64,000 nt of DNA from Scilla litardierei. Lineage: Eukaryota; Streptophyta; Magnoliopsida; Asparagales; Asparagaceae. The stretch is from contig CM061140.1 in the NCBI GenBank assembly GCA_030789695.1, forward strand, positions 82,088,422 through 82,152,421, written 5' to 3'. Numbering within the stretch: position 1 is the stretch's first letter; the number at the start of each line of letters is the position of its first letter. The notes below the pieces were generated by a model, which saw nothing but the letters and a program-made list of their open reading frames with translations, ran no database searches and was not told where the DNA came from. Below are positions 45,213 through 56,692 of the stretch, one piece after another. The position numbers were made by a program, and so were the translations under genes.

Positions 45213-47248
45213 TGAAAGGATTTTTAGGACCCTTAGGGCACAAAAACACTATTCACGTCCTAAGTCGGACGGAACATAGACATAAAATGCGCAGCGAAAG
45301 AATAAACAAGTTAATCTAATTAACATGCAGTTAAACATTTTAACTTAGCTCTAAGATACAAGACCCTTATCCAAGATCTATGCCGACTCGAGATGGATCT
45401 GACCATCCCAAGAAGGATCTAACCTACTGCGATTAAATTAAACTAATGCCAATAAAACACATACCCGGAATCTCAACCCTGGGGCGGGCAAGATGTACCA
45501 CACCGTCTTCCGAGCCGCTCCATGTGCCACGCTGAGCCACTCCCCGAACTGCTCCTCGAACCGCTCTGCATCCCGAGGTGATCAACCTTCGTGTCGCCGA
45601 GCCAACCACGCGCCGAAGAAAGTTTCATGCGAGTGAAAGCCTTCGCCAAGATTTCGGATCCGAATCCGAACTCCTTCGTGGCTTTGCTAGCGCCCTCAGG
45701 AGTAAGGCAGAAATATAGGGAGAAGAAGAATTGATTTAAGCTTTGATCCGAGCTTGCTCCAACATTTACGGGAGCCGCTCAGGTCTTGAGCTTGAGACGA
45801 GTTTGTAAGAAGGGGGAGGGCCCTATTTATATAGGCGGCTGACTCTCCCCTTTTCTGCACAACCGATGTGGGACTATTAAATGGAGTTAATAAATTCAAT
45901 TTAGTTTGTCTTTCAAAAAGGCCAAACTTCCGTGAATTTTAACTCCCTCACCGTTGAGCTCCATGATTGATACAACCTATCACTTCGAAGGGTGTTCAAC
46001 GGTGAACGCATAGGAAAAAACGGCGAGTCAATCGGAGTCCGTTTGTCCCTCCAATTGATCGCCCAAAGTTCAGCCCAAGGCTTGTTTTTCGCAAAAACTG
46101 AGCTGTCAAAACTGCCAATTAACCCTAGGGTTCTGCACCCAATGGTGGGACCCACATGGCAAGCTCACTGGACCTAGGCACAGTCCAAACCTGGACCTGG
46201 GCACCCAGGGTGCCTGGGCCTAGCGCCGAGGGCGCCTGGGCCTGGCGCCCAGGGCGCATGGGCCCGCCTGGGCCCAGGCCCAGGCGCCCAGCGCCCGGGC
46301 ATTCGCCCAGGGCGCCCGGGCGCCCAGGGCCGCTGGGCCTGGCCAGGCGTCCAGGCCAGATCCAGTCTGGCCTGGGTCTGCCTCGTCTGACCTGGTCTTA
46401 CCCATAGAGCTGTTTTGGGCATAAGTGGGGCATTTGACGTCCGATTCAGACGTCGTTCGAAGCTGGGCGTAGATCGGGACATTCCCGTCTTACCCGTGAA
46501 CTTTTTCTTGCGTTTATATTATTAAATATGGTCTTAAACTATTTAAGACATATTTAATCTCTTTTGCATCATATGAAAAATAGTCCCTATCTAAGCTTAA
46601 TTTATTATATTGCATCAAATGCAATTATTCCATCCCTTGCATCAAAATGCAAAATATTCTCCCTAACTAATTTCTACATATTACTAGACGAAGGTCGCAC
46701 TCTTTGTGTGACCCTACGGCCTGACCCTACTACAGGTTGGGCTCATAGCCCTATACGGTAGTGACCATGAGCAGTGGCTGTCGTCCCTGTTTCAGAATCA
46801 TAATATGTGGTTAGCTCATCAATATGAGAATTTTCGGGACCACCGTGACTGTGTCTGTGATGAGTTCTGCAGTTATAGTCTCTGCGTCTAAACTATGTCG
46901 TGTAGATCAAGTCTAGGGTACGGTCAAACTGTCAACCCCAATAACTTGACTCCGGTTAGTTTCTATCGATCTTTAGTCAACTAATGTTGGACTTCTTCCA
47001 ACATACTCTGCGCAGAGATTTTACTAAAGACCGAACTAACTCTACGACATTAACCCCCATTGACCGGGAGAGACGAATCCTCTCTTGGTCATTACTCTCC
47101 TTGTACGCTTCAAGTGACACCCAATCAAAAACCTTTTGACAGGCCTGGCCTCGAAGCTAGGTTAGTGATCTAAGTGGCACCGTTCACGCACAGGTTCGTA
47201 AAATGACCTCAAGTCAAAAGACCAACTTGCCTATCATCACTAAGAGTT
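45213..47248 (-). repeat. Copia-3 5' LTR, inner part
   Basis: Matches 38649-40666. TATA box (minus) 45823-45836; palindromic GC array 46190-46370. Interrupted by Tekay-2 after 'aagagtt'; the intact LTR continues 'atcattgacag' at 40666. Confidence 0.9.
46190..46370 (-). promoter_or_regulatory. CCTGGGCGCCCAGG palindrome array (Copia-3 5' LTR)
   Basis: Counterpart of 39595-39790, but the copies have been rearranged: half-sites are the same while order, number and spacing differ, showing rapid turnover compared with the surrounding LTR. Confidence 0.6.
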
Positions 47249-48371
47249 TGTCACGCCCCATTCTCACATATACCTTATACGACGTCCCAAAGCGGGGAAA
47301 AGGAAGGATGGAGCCTGGCAAGCCGCGGTATTACACCAAGCGTGAATAAGTAAACACATAATAAGCAGGCCACTGCGAATGCTGTGATCATACATCACAG
47401 ATATATAAAGAAGGAAGCCACATACTGCCATCACAGAGAGTACATGTCCACAGGACCACATAACAAAAGAGTGTACCACACACACCAACATCAAGTACAA
47501 AGTGAACCGACTCAAGTACATACATGCGAAGTGCTACAAGCCACCAACATATAACGCAGCTACAAAAGACAACTCACTCACCACTCAACCCCACTTACAC
47601 TACAAGACATAGCCCAAAAGAGTGGTGTCCCCAAACCAAAACCCACGTCAAGGAATCTCCTGAGGGAGACTCAGCTCTGGTGACCTCTGCTCAATACCTG
47701 AAAAGTAAAATGAGCACGTCAAACGTGCCCAGTAGGAAACTAACTAGGGCAGAGAAAATCATTTAGGGGTTATGAGTGTAAAGGCAATGGGAGCATAAGC
47801 AACCAAAGTGGAAAGTACAACACACAAGTATGCAAACACAACACTTATGGAGTTCATCAGTTAACAGATGTTGGTGACTCTTTGGAAGCCTGGGTATCAC
47901 TTAAAGATAAGGGCCTGGACATCACCCCAAATTTGGGGTGAATATAGCACACGACGCAGTGGACACGGGCAATGTACGTCGGGCCTCTCAGCTCCCCGTC
48001 CCTGGCAGGAGTGAGGCTTTCCACATAATAACACAACCTCCGTATGTCCCCTCCACTCCCGGTAAAGGCGAGTGGGTGTAAATATCACATATCACATATC
48101 ATTTCCCCCAACTTCTCGGTCCAGCCCCTTATAATTAAGTTATACCCAACCTTTCCCACATCCCAATACTAGGATGTTCACCCGCCTTAGAGCAGATCGA
48201 GACATCCCAGTTAACATGCCATGTGTTATCATATTCAAAGGCCATATCCAAGTTTATAAATGTGACACATTACACAACATTTTTAATGGCCCTTTTTCCA
48301 TGTCCTTCAATTTCGCATTCATTTGGACATTTTTACGAACATGTGGCGTTCGCCGTGTAAATGGAAAGTGT
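47249..48371 (-). repeat. Tekay-2 3' LTR, outer part
   Basis: Begins TGTCACGCCCC and ends with agtgt, the duplication of the SIRE element. No gene. Together with 57626-59186 it gives an LTR of about 2.68 kb. Confidence 0.8.
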
Positions 48372-49033
48372 TGTAAGGACCCTGTCTATGGGGAAAACAC
48401 TAGAAGGGGGGTTGAATAGTGTTTATGCAAATTTAAAAGGAATTTATGCCAAATAAAATGCAATCCAACAAATAGTGCGGAATAGAAAAACAACCCAAAA
48501 TGAAACACACGTAAACGCAGAGATGTTTTAAGGGTTCGGATTACCCAAGTCAACTCCCGACTTGTTCCCGGTAATCCTACGTCCCTACCAACCGGATACT
48601 CAAGTTAGAACCCTAACTTGAGGTTTCCTTAAAGCCCACTTGTAGCAACCCTACAAGTGAAATCGAATACAATCGATGTCCTTAACTCCCACAACAAGGG
48701 AGCAAGCAAAACCACTCTCACAACCGAGAGCACAACTCAAATAACGAATGTTATGAAATAATGAAAACAACACTTACAATCACCTATGCCTTGAAGTAGA
48801 ACTTGAAGGAGGAGTGTGATGTGTGTTGAAGAACTCTCTTGGAAGAGAGGAAAAGCCCTTTCTCTTGAATGCACCAATTGCCTAGAAGATCACTCTTTGG
48901 TTCTAGGTTGGAGAGCAAGAGAACAAGATATGGAAATACTTAGGGCTTTGGATTTGAGAGCTTTGATCTTTGGAAATGAAAGCTTGAGAGATTTTGCAAT
49001 GAATGAGTCACCTTCCAATGGAACAGTAAAAGC

Positions 49034-49046
49034 TCTATTTATAGTT
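49034..49046 (-). promoter_or_regulatory. SIRE LTR TATA box
   Basis: Minus strand AAACTATAAATAGAGCT, about 85 bp downstream of the first module. Confidence 0.65.
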
Positions 49047-49130
49047 TTCTCAAATCCACAAAACAGTTTAGGCAAAAACCCAATTGAAATCCGTGAGAAA
49101 AATCTCAACGGATATAATCTGAACTCGCGA

Positions 49131-49780
49131 CAGTCGACTGTTGAACAATCCTCAGTCGACTGTTGCACAGTCAGCAAGGGTAGGTGAGAATTCATAACGG
49201 TAACTTACCACGTGGACAGTCGACTGATGAAGCAAAGACAGTCGTCTGTTAAACCAACAGGCGACTGTAATTTCTTCGACAGGCGACTGGCCGAGAGATG
49301 TGTAAGTTAGACAAATACTGGAAATCTCACAAGTAACAGGACAGACGACTGATTCAAGACATGCAGTCAACTGTTAATCAGAACATGCGACTGTAAATCC
49401 TTAAACCGACGACTGTCAAAAGCAAGAGAAATTTCCAGAGAGCTGAGTCAAAGAAATGACTTACAGATAGGCGACTGTTGCAGCATAGACAGTCGACTGA
49501 TCCAATAGACAGTCGACTATATATACAGCATTAGTCGACTGGCCGTAAAAGTCAGATCAAACAAAGTTTGGGCAAGGATAGACAGGCGACTGATTTACAA
49601 AGCACAGTCGACTGTCATTTGGACAGGCGCATGTGAATCGTTCATCAATAGCCTGTGTGAAATAATCGGAGAAGGCCCAAAACTATATTGTAATAGTCTG
49701 TGCATAACAGGCGACTGTAGAACAAAACACATTCGACTGTTTTTGAGACAGGCGACTGTAAACTGTTCAGCAGTCAACTG
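49131..49780 (-). promoter_or_regulatory. CAGTCGACTG module array in SIRE LTR
   Basis: About eleven modules, each of two 10-nt half-sites separated by exactly 12 nt (32 bp), e.g. 49131-49162 and 49749-49780. Half-sites vary (CAGTCGACTG, CAGGCGACTG, CAGACGACTG, CATTCGACTG) but the spacing does not. Confidence 0.85.
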
Positions 49781-50177
49781 TTATAAGCAATCCTAGCACA
49801 AACAATAAAGAATTGAATTGGGATCAAAGGACAATTGATCTAATGAAGTCTTTATGACTGAATATAGATGTGTGTGAGTGCTCCATCAAGGTTCTACTTC
49901 TAAGCTACATACTAGAAGAGATAAAAGAAAAATTGCATTGACGAAAAATCTCTTTTTTCTATCGTATGAGCTTGAAGTCTTTACGGAGCTTCAATCATCA
50001 ATCTACGATCATCCAATTCATGTCATTTGCCTTCAATAACGTTTGTGAGTCATCCATTGCTAGTAGATCTTCATAATTAGCTTAGGCAATGGATTAACTG
50101 CAAAATAGGGGATTAGTCACAAGTATTTATGTTTGCTCATCATTAACACCAAGTAAGGAGAAGTCCAATACTCAACA

Positions 50178-50957
50178 TTCTCCCCCTTTTTGATGATGAC
50201 AAACCAACATAAACAAAAAGATAAATAATTGTGCGCAATGAAAACTTACTCCCCCTACATAGATGCCAATCAAGTTAGTCAACAAATATTAGAGCACCTA
50301 CATAACAATTGAACCAAATGAGTGAGATATGGATGAATTCAATTCAAGAAATCTAGGAAATAAAATCACTACTCATTGTAATCTTACTCCCCCGGAATCT
50401 AAGGCAACGTAAATCTTAGATTCAAGAGTTAGAACATACTTAGCACATCCATTATGAATCTTGCATGTTTATTTCTTTCCCGCTATGGCATTATCCAAAA
50501 AGGTGGGAGCAGATTACAACAACAATAATAGTGCTAAATATGAACTAACAACAATCAAGGAGTATAAAGATATATCGAATCAAAACTCATAAAATCACAT
50601 CATATACACATGTTAGTAATGGAATTGAAGTCCAATATCAACATTTTAGATATACGAAATGAAAATAATTTCAAAAATTTCATCACATCAGAGATAGCAT
50701 GAAATAACCAATATCAAATCCATATATTGTCTCAAAAGCACATCAAAGAGAGTATAGCATACATGGAGACAACATATCATACATCACACAGATAAGATAA
50801 ACAGTATAGCATAGTGTGACACAAGATAAACAGCAACAACATATATAGATATATAGAAAATGAGTACATCAACGGATGGTCATCTACATGGCCATCACAA
50901 AAAGATACATCATAATCAAGACAAAAAATACATCATCATGACGACTGCAAGGTACAT

Positions 50958-50996
<39 letters not shown>

Positions 50997-51131
50997 AAAA
51001 TTTTCAAATGAGAACATTTCGCACCGTGCGAAAATGTTTTTACATATATATATAGAGTCACTGACAACATCATCCACAACACATCAAAAAAAATACAATC
51101 ATCACCAAACTAACACCACTCAAACACATAT
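50178..51131 (-). other. SIRE 3' untranslated region
   Basis: AT-rich, with the polypurine tract at 50178-50192 and an (AT)n tract at 50962-50993. A hairpin lies at 51013-51038 (AACATTTCGCAC and its complement with one extra A). No gene. Confidence 0.6.
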
Positions 51132-52573
51132 CTAAGAGTGAGCGTCTCCAGCGGCTGCAGAAGAAGAAGCAGGCTCTGAGACAGCAGGTGTATCCTCTGG
51201 AGGAGGGTCAGAAGGAGCAACAGTAGCATCATCATCATCATCATCCTGAGTAGAGCTACACCAGGAGGCTCAACGACATCAGTGGGCTGAGGAGGAACAT
51301 GAAGCTGGGGAACAAACTGTCTCAGATCCTCAGGGAAGGGTATTCCCTGATGGAGGAAAGAGAGGGACAGCAATCTGTAAATACCAGAGACCATCTCCAA
51401 AAGAATATCACGAGATGGTGGAGCAGAGGTGGAAGGCAGATCAGCTGGAGGAACAGTGGATGAGGACAGAGCTGAAGTAGATTTCCTCATCTTCGAGGCA
51501 GTCTGTAGAGCCGAAGAAGATTTCGACTTTGCAGATGCATCGAGGAGAGGACCAAATGGCATAGGCTCGTAATGAGTCAAGTCAACACCAAAATGACGGA
51601 AGACATGAGTCATAAGACCACCGTAAGGAATGTGAGACGAGGAGGACGTGAACTCAACCTTGTCCATCCTATCAAGGAGGACACCGGCCCAGTTCACGGG
51701 CATGCCAGAGAAAATAGCATACATACACTTCAGGATATCCTGAGACGGCTGGTCAGATGATCCATACCTCGACAGGATGTTGGACTTCACCACTAGGTGA
51801 ACAGCCCAACCTCTCGCAGAGAACATAGATGATCTGACACCCGAATCAAGAGCTAAAGGTACCTCTCGAAACATATCCCGAAGGACAGACTGGTCAAGGT
51901 CGTCAATCTCGGAGATGCAGATATCAGTGGGAAGGGAACCAACAGAGGGAATCCTAAGAATAGTCCCTAAGAGAGAGGGAGAGATCTGAATGTGGGTTCC
52001 CTGAACGACAGTATCGAGGATGCCGGTAGACGAATACTCACCGCGAACGCGGTTCGCATAGAAGAGCTTCACCAGAAATGGATAGGCTCTGGGGGATTCG
52101 CTCTGATAGAAGCGAAAAAGGTCGGCTAGGTGAGTAGCAGAAAGAATGTCAGAAAGCCTCTCAGCAGTGAAGGCGAGGAAAGCAATGTACCGCTACCAAA
52201 GAAGGTTGATCCCTAGAAGAGAGTGAAATTTTGCCAGACAAAGATCGTCTCGGCAAACGGGAACTAGGGGATCAGAGGGGGGTACGGCAGGAGTCTCTTC
52301 AGAAGAACTCAAAACTGAAGGGGACAGATGGGGAGCGTCAGTAATAGGCTCATTGATGGCAAGATCAATGCGCTTCCGCTGACGCTTGATCAGGGGCTGA
52401 GCGTCGGAAGAAGAAGCTGAAGGTGAGTAACCCTGCGAAGAAGAAAGCACGGGTGACTCGGCTTGTTTGGATCGGGCTTTGTGGGGTTCTTTCTTCTTGG
52501 CAATAGGTTTCTTGGGTGTTCTAGGACATTTAGGAGCAACAATCTTCTCTTTTCCCTTAGGTTTGGGAGCCAT
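51132..52573 (-). pseudogene. SIRE ORF3: extra protein with helical domain and acidic tail
   Basis: About 480 codons on the pol strand, ATG at 52573. N-terminal ~90 residues are Lys/Pro/Ser-rich and basic (KPKGKEKIV, KRQRKRIDLA). A central domain (~130-300) has ANRVRGEYSSTGILD, SPSLLGTILRIPSVG and NILSRYGSSDQPSQDILKCMYAIFSGMPVNWAGVL, like 'putative plant transposon protein' domains. Next comes a Ser/Thr/Pro linker, then an acidic tail in the alternative frame ending at 51132. One TAG at 52193 and one frameshift near 51245 interrupt it. SIRE elements are known for an extra ORF here; function is unknown. It has its own upstream array and TATA box. Confidence 0.75.
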
Positions 52574-52822
52574 GGAAACGAGAGAATGAGAAACAAAGCA
52601 AAGGAATCGGAAGACAAAAATCCGAACGAAAAAGGCTAGAGAGAGAAGCAAACCAAGTAGAGAAGCAACGATGATCGGGGAGGAGGAGATCGACGGCAAC
52701 GATAGCACGAGATCGACTCAAGAAGGGAAGACGATCGACGGTTTTGGAGAAGAAATCGAGCGGGAAGACGAACGGTCGAATCGGATGAGAGAGAGCCGAC
52801 GTGGGGAAGTGATCGCGCATTC

Positions 52823-52835
52823 TCGAATATAAAAT
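52823..52835 (-). promoter_or_regulatory. Putative TATA box of SIRE ORF3
   Basis: Minus strand TTTTATATTC, 250 bp upstream of the ORF3 ATG and 79 bp downstream of the module array, mirroring the arrangement in the LTRs. Confidence 0.45.
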
Positions 52836-52912
52836 TTGGGGAAAGAATCTGAGCCGTTGGATCAAGGAATCGACGGCTCGGATCAAATCACTTGAACCGT
52901 CTCAACAGAAGA

Positions 52913-53259
52913 CAGTCGACTGATGAACAAATGTCAGTCGACTGGATGAAGTGATAAAAATAAAGCTCAGAGATAGGCAGTCGACTGGCAAGTAACATGC
53001 AGTCGCATGTCCATTGGACAGTCGACTGACATATACTCAACAGTCGGCTGGCCGAGAATTAATACAGTTCATCAAAATAACAGAGAACACTGTAAAAATT
53101 CGACAGAGAGAACAGTCGCCTGATGACTAAAATGCAGTCGCCTGTTAAACTAACAGTCGGCTGTAAATCAGTCATTAGTCGACTGTGCGAAACATACCAA
53201 AACTCAGACTTAGGAGATAGATTAGGGCAGACGACTGTCGAATGAAAGACAGTCGTCTG
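52913..53259 (-). promoter_or_regulatory. CAGTCGACTG module array upstream of ORF3
   Basis: Six modules with the 10-12-10 layout (32 bp), e.g. 52913-52944 and 53228-53259. Half-sites include CAGTCGACTG, CAGTCGCCTG and CAGTCGGCTG. Separate from the LTR: 2.7 kb inside the element, between RNase H and ORF3. Confidence 0.85.
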
Positions 53260-53527
53260 TCCTGGTCCAAAAGTGCACAGTGAGATAGAATTCCAGAGAA
53301 TAAGAACACTCACCCTAGGACCTATACTCTAATCACAAATACATCGTAAAAATAGTATAAAAACAATAATCCATTGAAATACGAATCACTCCAATCAATC
53401 TCAAAACTCATGAAATCAATTAAGTCACAATTGCCTTTCTTAATCTCATAATATAATAAAGCACATGAAGATAGGCAACAAAATGATATGAGCTCAAAAA
53501 GGAGTTATAACAAGAAAGTTTGAGCTT

Positions 53528-54361
53528 CTAGATTTCAGATTCACCCATAATTCCCAATTCTCCACGCAACCTCACAAATGAATCTTCTTTAAGAGGTTTA
53601 GTGAAGATATCAGCAATTTGTTTTTGGGTTTCAATGTACTCGAAGATGATGTCCTTCTTAGCTACATGATCATTTATAAAATGGTGTCTCACGTCTATGT
53701 GTTTGGTACGGGAGTGGTGTACCGGATTCTTGGAATGACAAATAGCACTTTGATTATCAACCATGATAGGGCAAGTATCACAATTGACACCATAGTCACT
53801 AAGAGTGTGTCTCATCCAAAGAACTTGTGCACATGCAAGACCCGCGGCAATATATTCCGCTTCAGTCGTGGACAATGACACCGAATTTTGTTTCTTAGAA
53901 AACCAAGAAACTAAGAAATTTCCTAAGAAATGGCAAGTGCCACTAGTACTTTTCCTGTCGAACTTGCATCCGGCAAAGTCGGCATCACTATATGAGATTA
54001 ACTCATATGTGCTAGACTTAGGGTAAAGTAACCCATAATCTAGAGATTGATTTAGATAACGAAATATTCGTTTAACCGCAATCAAGTGTGACTCCTTAGG
54101 TCTTGCTTGATATCTAGCACAAAGGCATACAGAAAACATGATATCGGGCCTACTAGCAGTTAAGTAAAGTAAGCTACCGATCATACCTCGATATAGACGA
54201 ACGTCTACATATTTTCCGCTTTCATCCTTGAGTAGATGAGTAGTAGTACTCATGGGAGTCCTTTTGCTCGAAGACGATTCCATCCCGAATCGCTTAATAA
54301 GCTCACATGTGTACTTTGTCTGATGTATGAATGCGCCATTCTCTATTTGTCGAATTTTCAA
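53528..54361 (-). pseudogene. SIRE RNase H and RT end
   Basis: Open frame of 277 aa: RT connection (YRGMIGSLLYLTASRPDIMFS), then RNase H with SDADFAG, STTEAEYIA, MVDNQSAI and the C-terminal HHFINDHVAKKD and ADIFTKPL. These residues form the RNase H active site (Asp, Glu, Asp). Looks intact in this piece; separated from RT by a frameshift near 54400. Confidence 0.9.
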
Positions 54362-54430
54362 TCCAAGGAAGTAGGTGAGCTCTCATATGTGGCTCATCTC
54401 AAACTCATCCTTCCTAGACTTGAAAAATTC

Positions 54431-55015
54431 TTAACAAAGATTAAAGTTAGTAGAACCGAAAATAATATCGTCTACATAAACTTGAATCAAAAGAATGTCA
54501 TTTTCATAATCTTTAATGAAGAGTGTAGAATCAACTTCTCCCATTTTAAAACCTAAATTCAAAAGAATGGTCTTAAGTCGATCATACCAAGCTCTAGGAG
54601 CTTGTCTCAACCCATACAACGCTTTCTTAAGTTTGAAAACATGGTTTGGAAATTTTTCATAAATAAAACCGGGAGGTTGAGAAACATAAACTTCTTCATT
54701 GACAAACCCATTTAAAAATGCACTTTTAACATCCATTTGAAATAGTTTAAAATTCTTATGAGATGTAAAAGATAAAAGCAACCTAATAGTTTCTAATCTA
54801 GCTACGGGGGCAAAAGATTCTTCGAAATCAATACCTTCCTCTTGGCGGTAGCCTTGAGCTACTAACCTTGCTTTGTTCCATGTGATTACCGCGTTTTCAT
54901 CCGTCTTGTTCTTGAAGATCCATTTGGTCCCAATGACTTGGTGACCACATAGAAGAGGTACGAGTTCCCAAACTTCGTTTCTCTCGAATTGCATTAGTTC
55001 TTCTTCCATTGCCAC
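54431..55015 (-). pseudogene. SIRE reverse transcriptase
   Basis: 194 aa containing [56 protein letters not shown] and the catalytic YVDD in [11 protein letters not shown]. The frame ends at a stop shortly after and continues in another frame into the RNase H piece. Confidence 0.92.
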
Positions 55016-55111
55016 TATCCAAGAGCTATCCTCACAAGCTTCTTGGATGTTCTTTGGCTCAATGGTAGAGACAAATGCGCAATGAGAGAATTCTTCAATT
55101 CTCGATCTCGT

Positions 55112-55603
55112 TCAAACACCCACACCAATATCTCCAATTATTTGGTTATAGGGATGGTTACGAACGGTCGGATAAGCTTTGGGTATACCTGTATCACTAG
55201 GAACAACTTCAACAACTTCGTTAGAAGTGTTAGTCTCAACAATAGAATCATTAATCTTAACATTATTAAGAGAATCACAAAGAATGTCTACATTATCATC
55301 ATCAACATGAGGAAAATCAAAATCTTCATAAAAAGATACGTGAAGTGATTCCTCAATCGTTGAAGAAGTTTTGTTGTATATCTGGTAGGCTTTGCTACGT
55401 GTGGAATATCCAACAAAAATTCCTTCATCGGATCTTGGCTCAAATTTGTCTAAATTACCAAAGGTGTTCTTTATAAAACATTTTGAACCAAAAACACGAA
55501 AATATTTTACTTGAGACTTTTTATCATAAAACAACTCAAAACAAGTTTTGTTCGTTCGAGGTCTCACTATGATCCTATTGAGCACATAACATGTCGTGTG
55601 CAC
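55112..55603 (-). pseudogene. SIRE integrase C-terminal part
   Basis: 163 aa with TCYVLNRI, SKCFIKNT, DEGIFVGYSTRSKAYQIYN, the C-terminal integrase segment, then an Asp/Asn-rich linker to RT. Preceded by a gap to 55781 where the second catalytic residue region is broken by stops. Confidence 0.85.
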
Positions 55604-55780
55604 CGCTTCTGCCCAAAATTATAGTCCTAAATGACTATCATGGAGCATAGTGCGAGCACACTCAATAAGAGTCCTATTCTTTCTTTCTACAACACCATTT
55701 TGTGGTGGTGCACGAGGAAAGGAAAAGTTATGAGTTATCCCGGAGTTATCACAAAACGTAGTAAAAGACTCATTCTCAAA

Positions 55781-56536
55781 TTATCCTCCATGATCACTAC
55801 GAATAGTGATAATGGTGGATCCTAAAAGATTCTGAATCTTCTTTGCAAATTTGGTAAACTCTTCATAAGCTTCATTCTTATTAGTTAATAATGAAACCAA
55901 AGTAAATCTAGAAAAGTCGTCAACGACAACTAATCCATAATGAGCATTACCTAAAGAAGCGGTTCTAGTTGGCCCAAATAAATCTAGATGAAGAAGTTCT
56001 AGGGGCCTCTTAGAAGTAATCCCTTCTTTAAGCTTAAATGAATATTTACTTAGTTTACCTCTTTGACATGAATCACAAAAGTTTTTCTTATTAAAAACAA
56101 TCTTAGGAAAACTTTTGACTAGATCATGCTTAGCTAACTTATATAAGTACTTGAAGTGAACATGGCCAAAACAGCGATGCCATAATAGTTGTTCACTTGT
56201 GTTAGCAACTAAGCAATGTTCTACGGTTTTAGGCAAGCTCAAATAATAAATAATTTTACGCCTAATACTGGAAAATAAAACATTTGAATCACAATCAACA
56301 ATAGTACACAATCCTTCTCCAAAGTTAACCTTGTAACCTTTGTCACAAAGTTGACTAATGGAAATAAGACTGTGACACAAACCACTAACAAGATAAACAT
56401 TAGTAATTAAGGGTTTTGAAGGATTACCAACGATACCTACTCCAATGATGGTTCCATTTTGATTACTTCCAAAAGTGACCATTGCACCATCCTTGATGCT
56501 AATCACTTCGGAGAGCAATGAGGGATCTCCCGTCAT
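55781..56536 (-). pseudogene. SIRE protease end, pre-integrase and integrase core
   Basis: 251 aa beginning within protease (HMTGDPSLL; DSGCS-like Asn-Ser-Gly-Cys just upstream in another frame). The pre-integrase zinc finger is LWHRCFGHVHF...CDSCQRGK. Integrase first Asp is in HLDLFGP, with VVVDDFSRFT and RSDHGG giving the second catalytic Asp. It ends at a stop right after RSDHGG. Confidence 0.88.
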
Positions 56537-56633
56537 ATGTTTGGAGCAACCGCTATTAAGAATCCATCATTTTCCTTTAGAGCTAATAAGACATTTATTA
56601 CTCTTCTTCTTTCTCTTGGGTACCTATATAATA

Positions 56634-56651
56634 TACCATAAGCTTATGGTA
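56634..56651. repeat. 18-bp perfect palindrome
   Basis: TACCATAAGCTTATGGTA, located where the gag-protease linker frame is broken. Possibly chance or a remnant of a local duplication. Confidence 0.6.
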
Positions 56652-56692
56652 CCCAATGTTTGTTGGATCCAAGGGGATTAGCCCTTTGGAAG

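Larger units (their letters stand above)
38649..47248 (-). mobile_element. Copia-3: degenerate Ty1/Copia element, 5' LTR interrupted
   Basis: Minus-strand element. 3' LTR 38649-41115, polypurine tract 41116-41131, internal region, primer site 45200-45212, 5' LTR from 45213. The 5' LTR is broken by Tekay-2 at 47249 and does not resume within the window. Left flank 'ccccc' is the candidate duplication. It has the same layout and leader hairpins as Copia-1 and Copia-2. Confidence 0.85.
48372..50177 (-). repeat. SIRE 3' LTR
   Basis: 1806 bp, TGTAAGGACCC...CAATACTCAACA on the plus strand. TATA box (minus) at 49034-49046, module array at 49131-49780. Following minus-strand sequence outside is a polypurine tract (AAAAAGGGGGAGAA). 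Confidence 0.9.
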
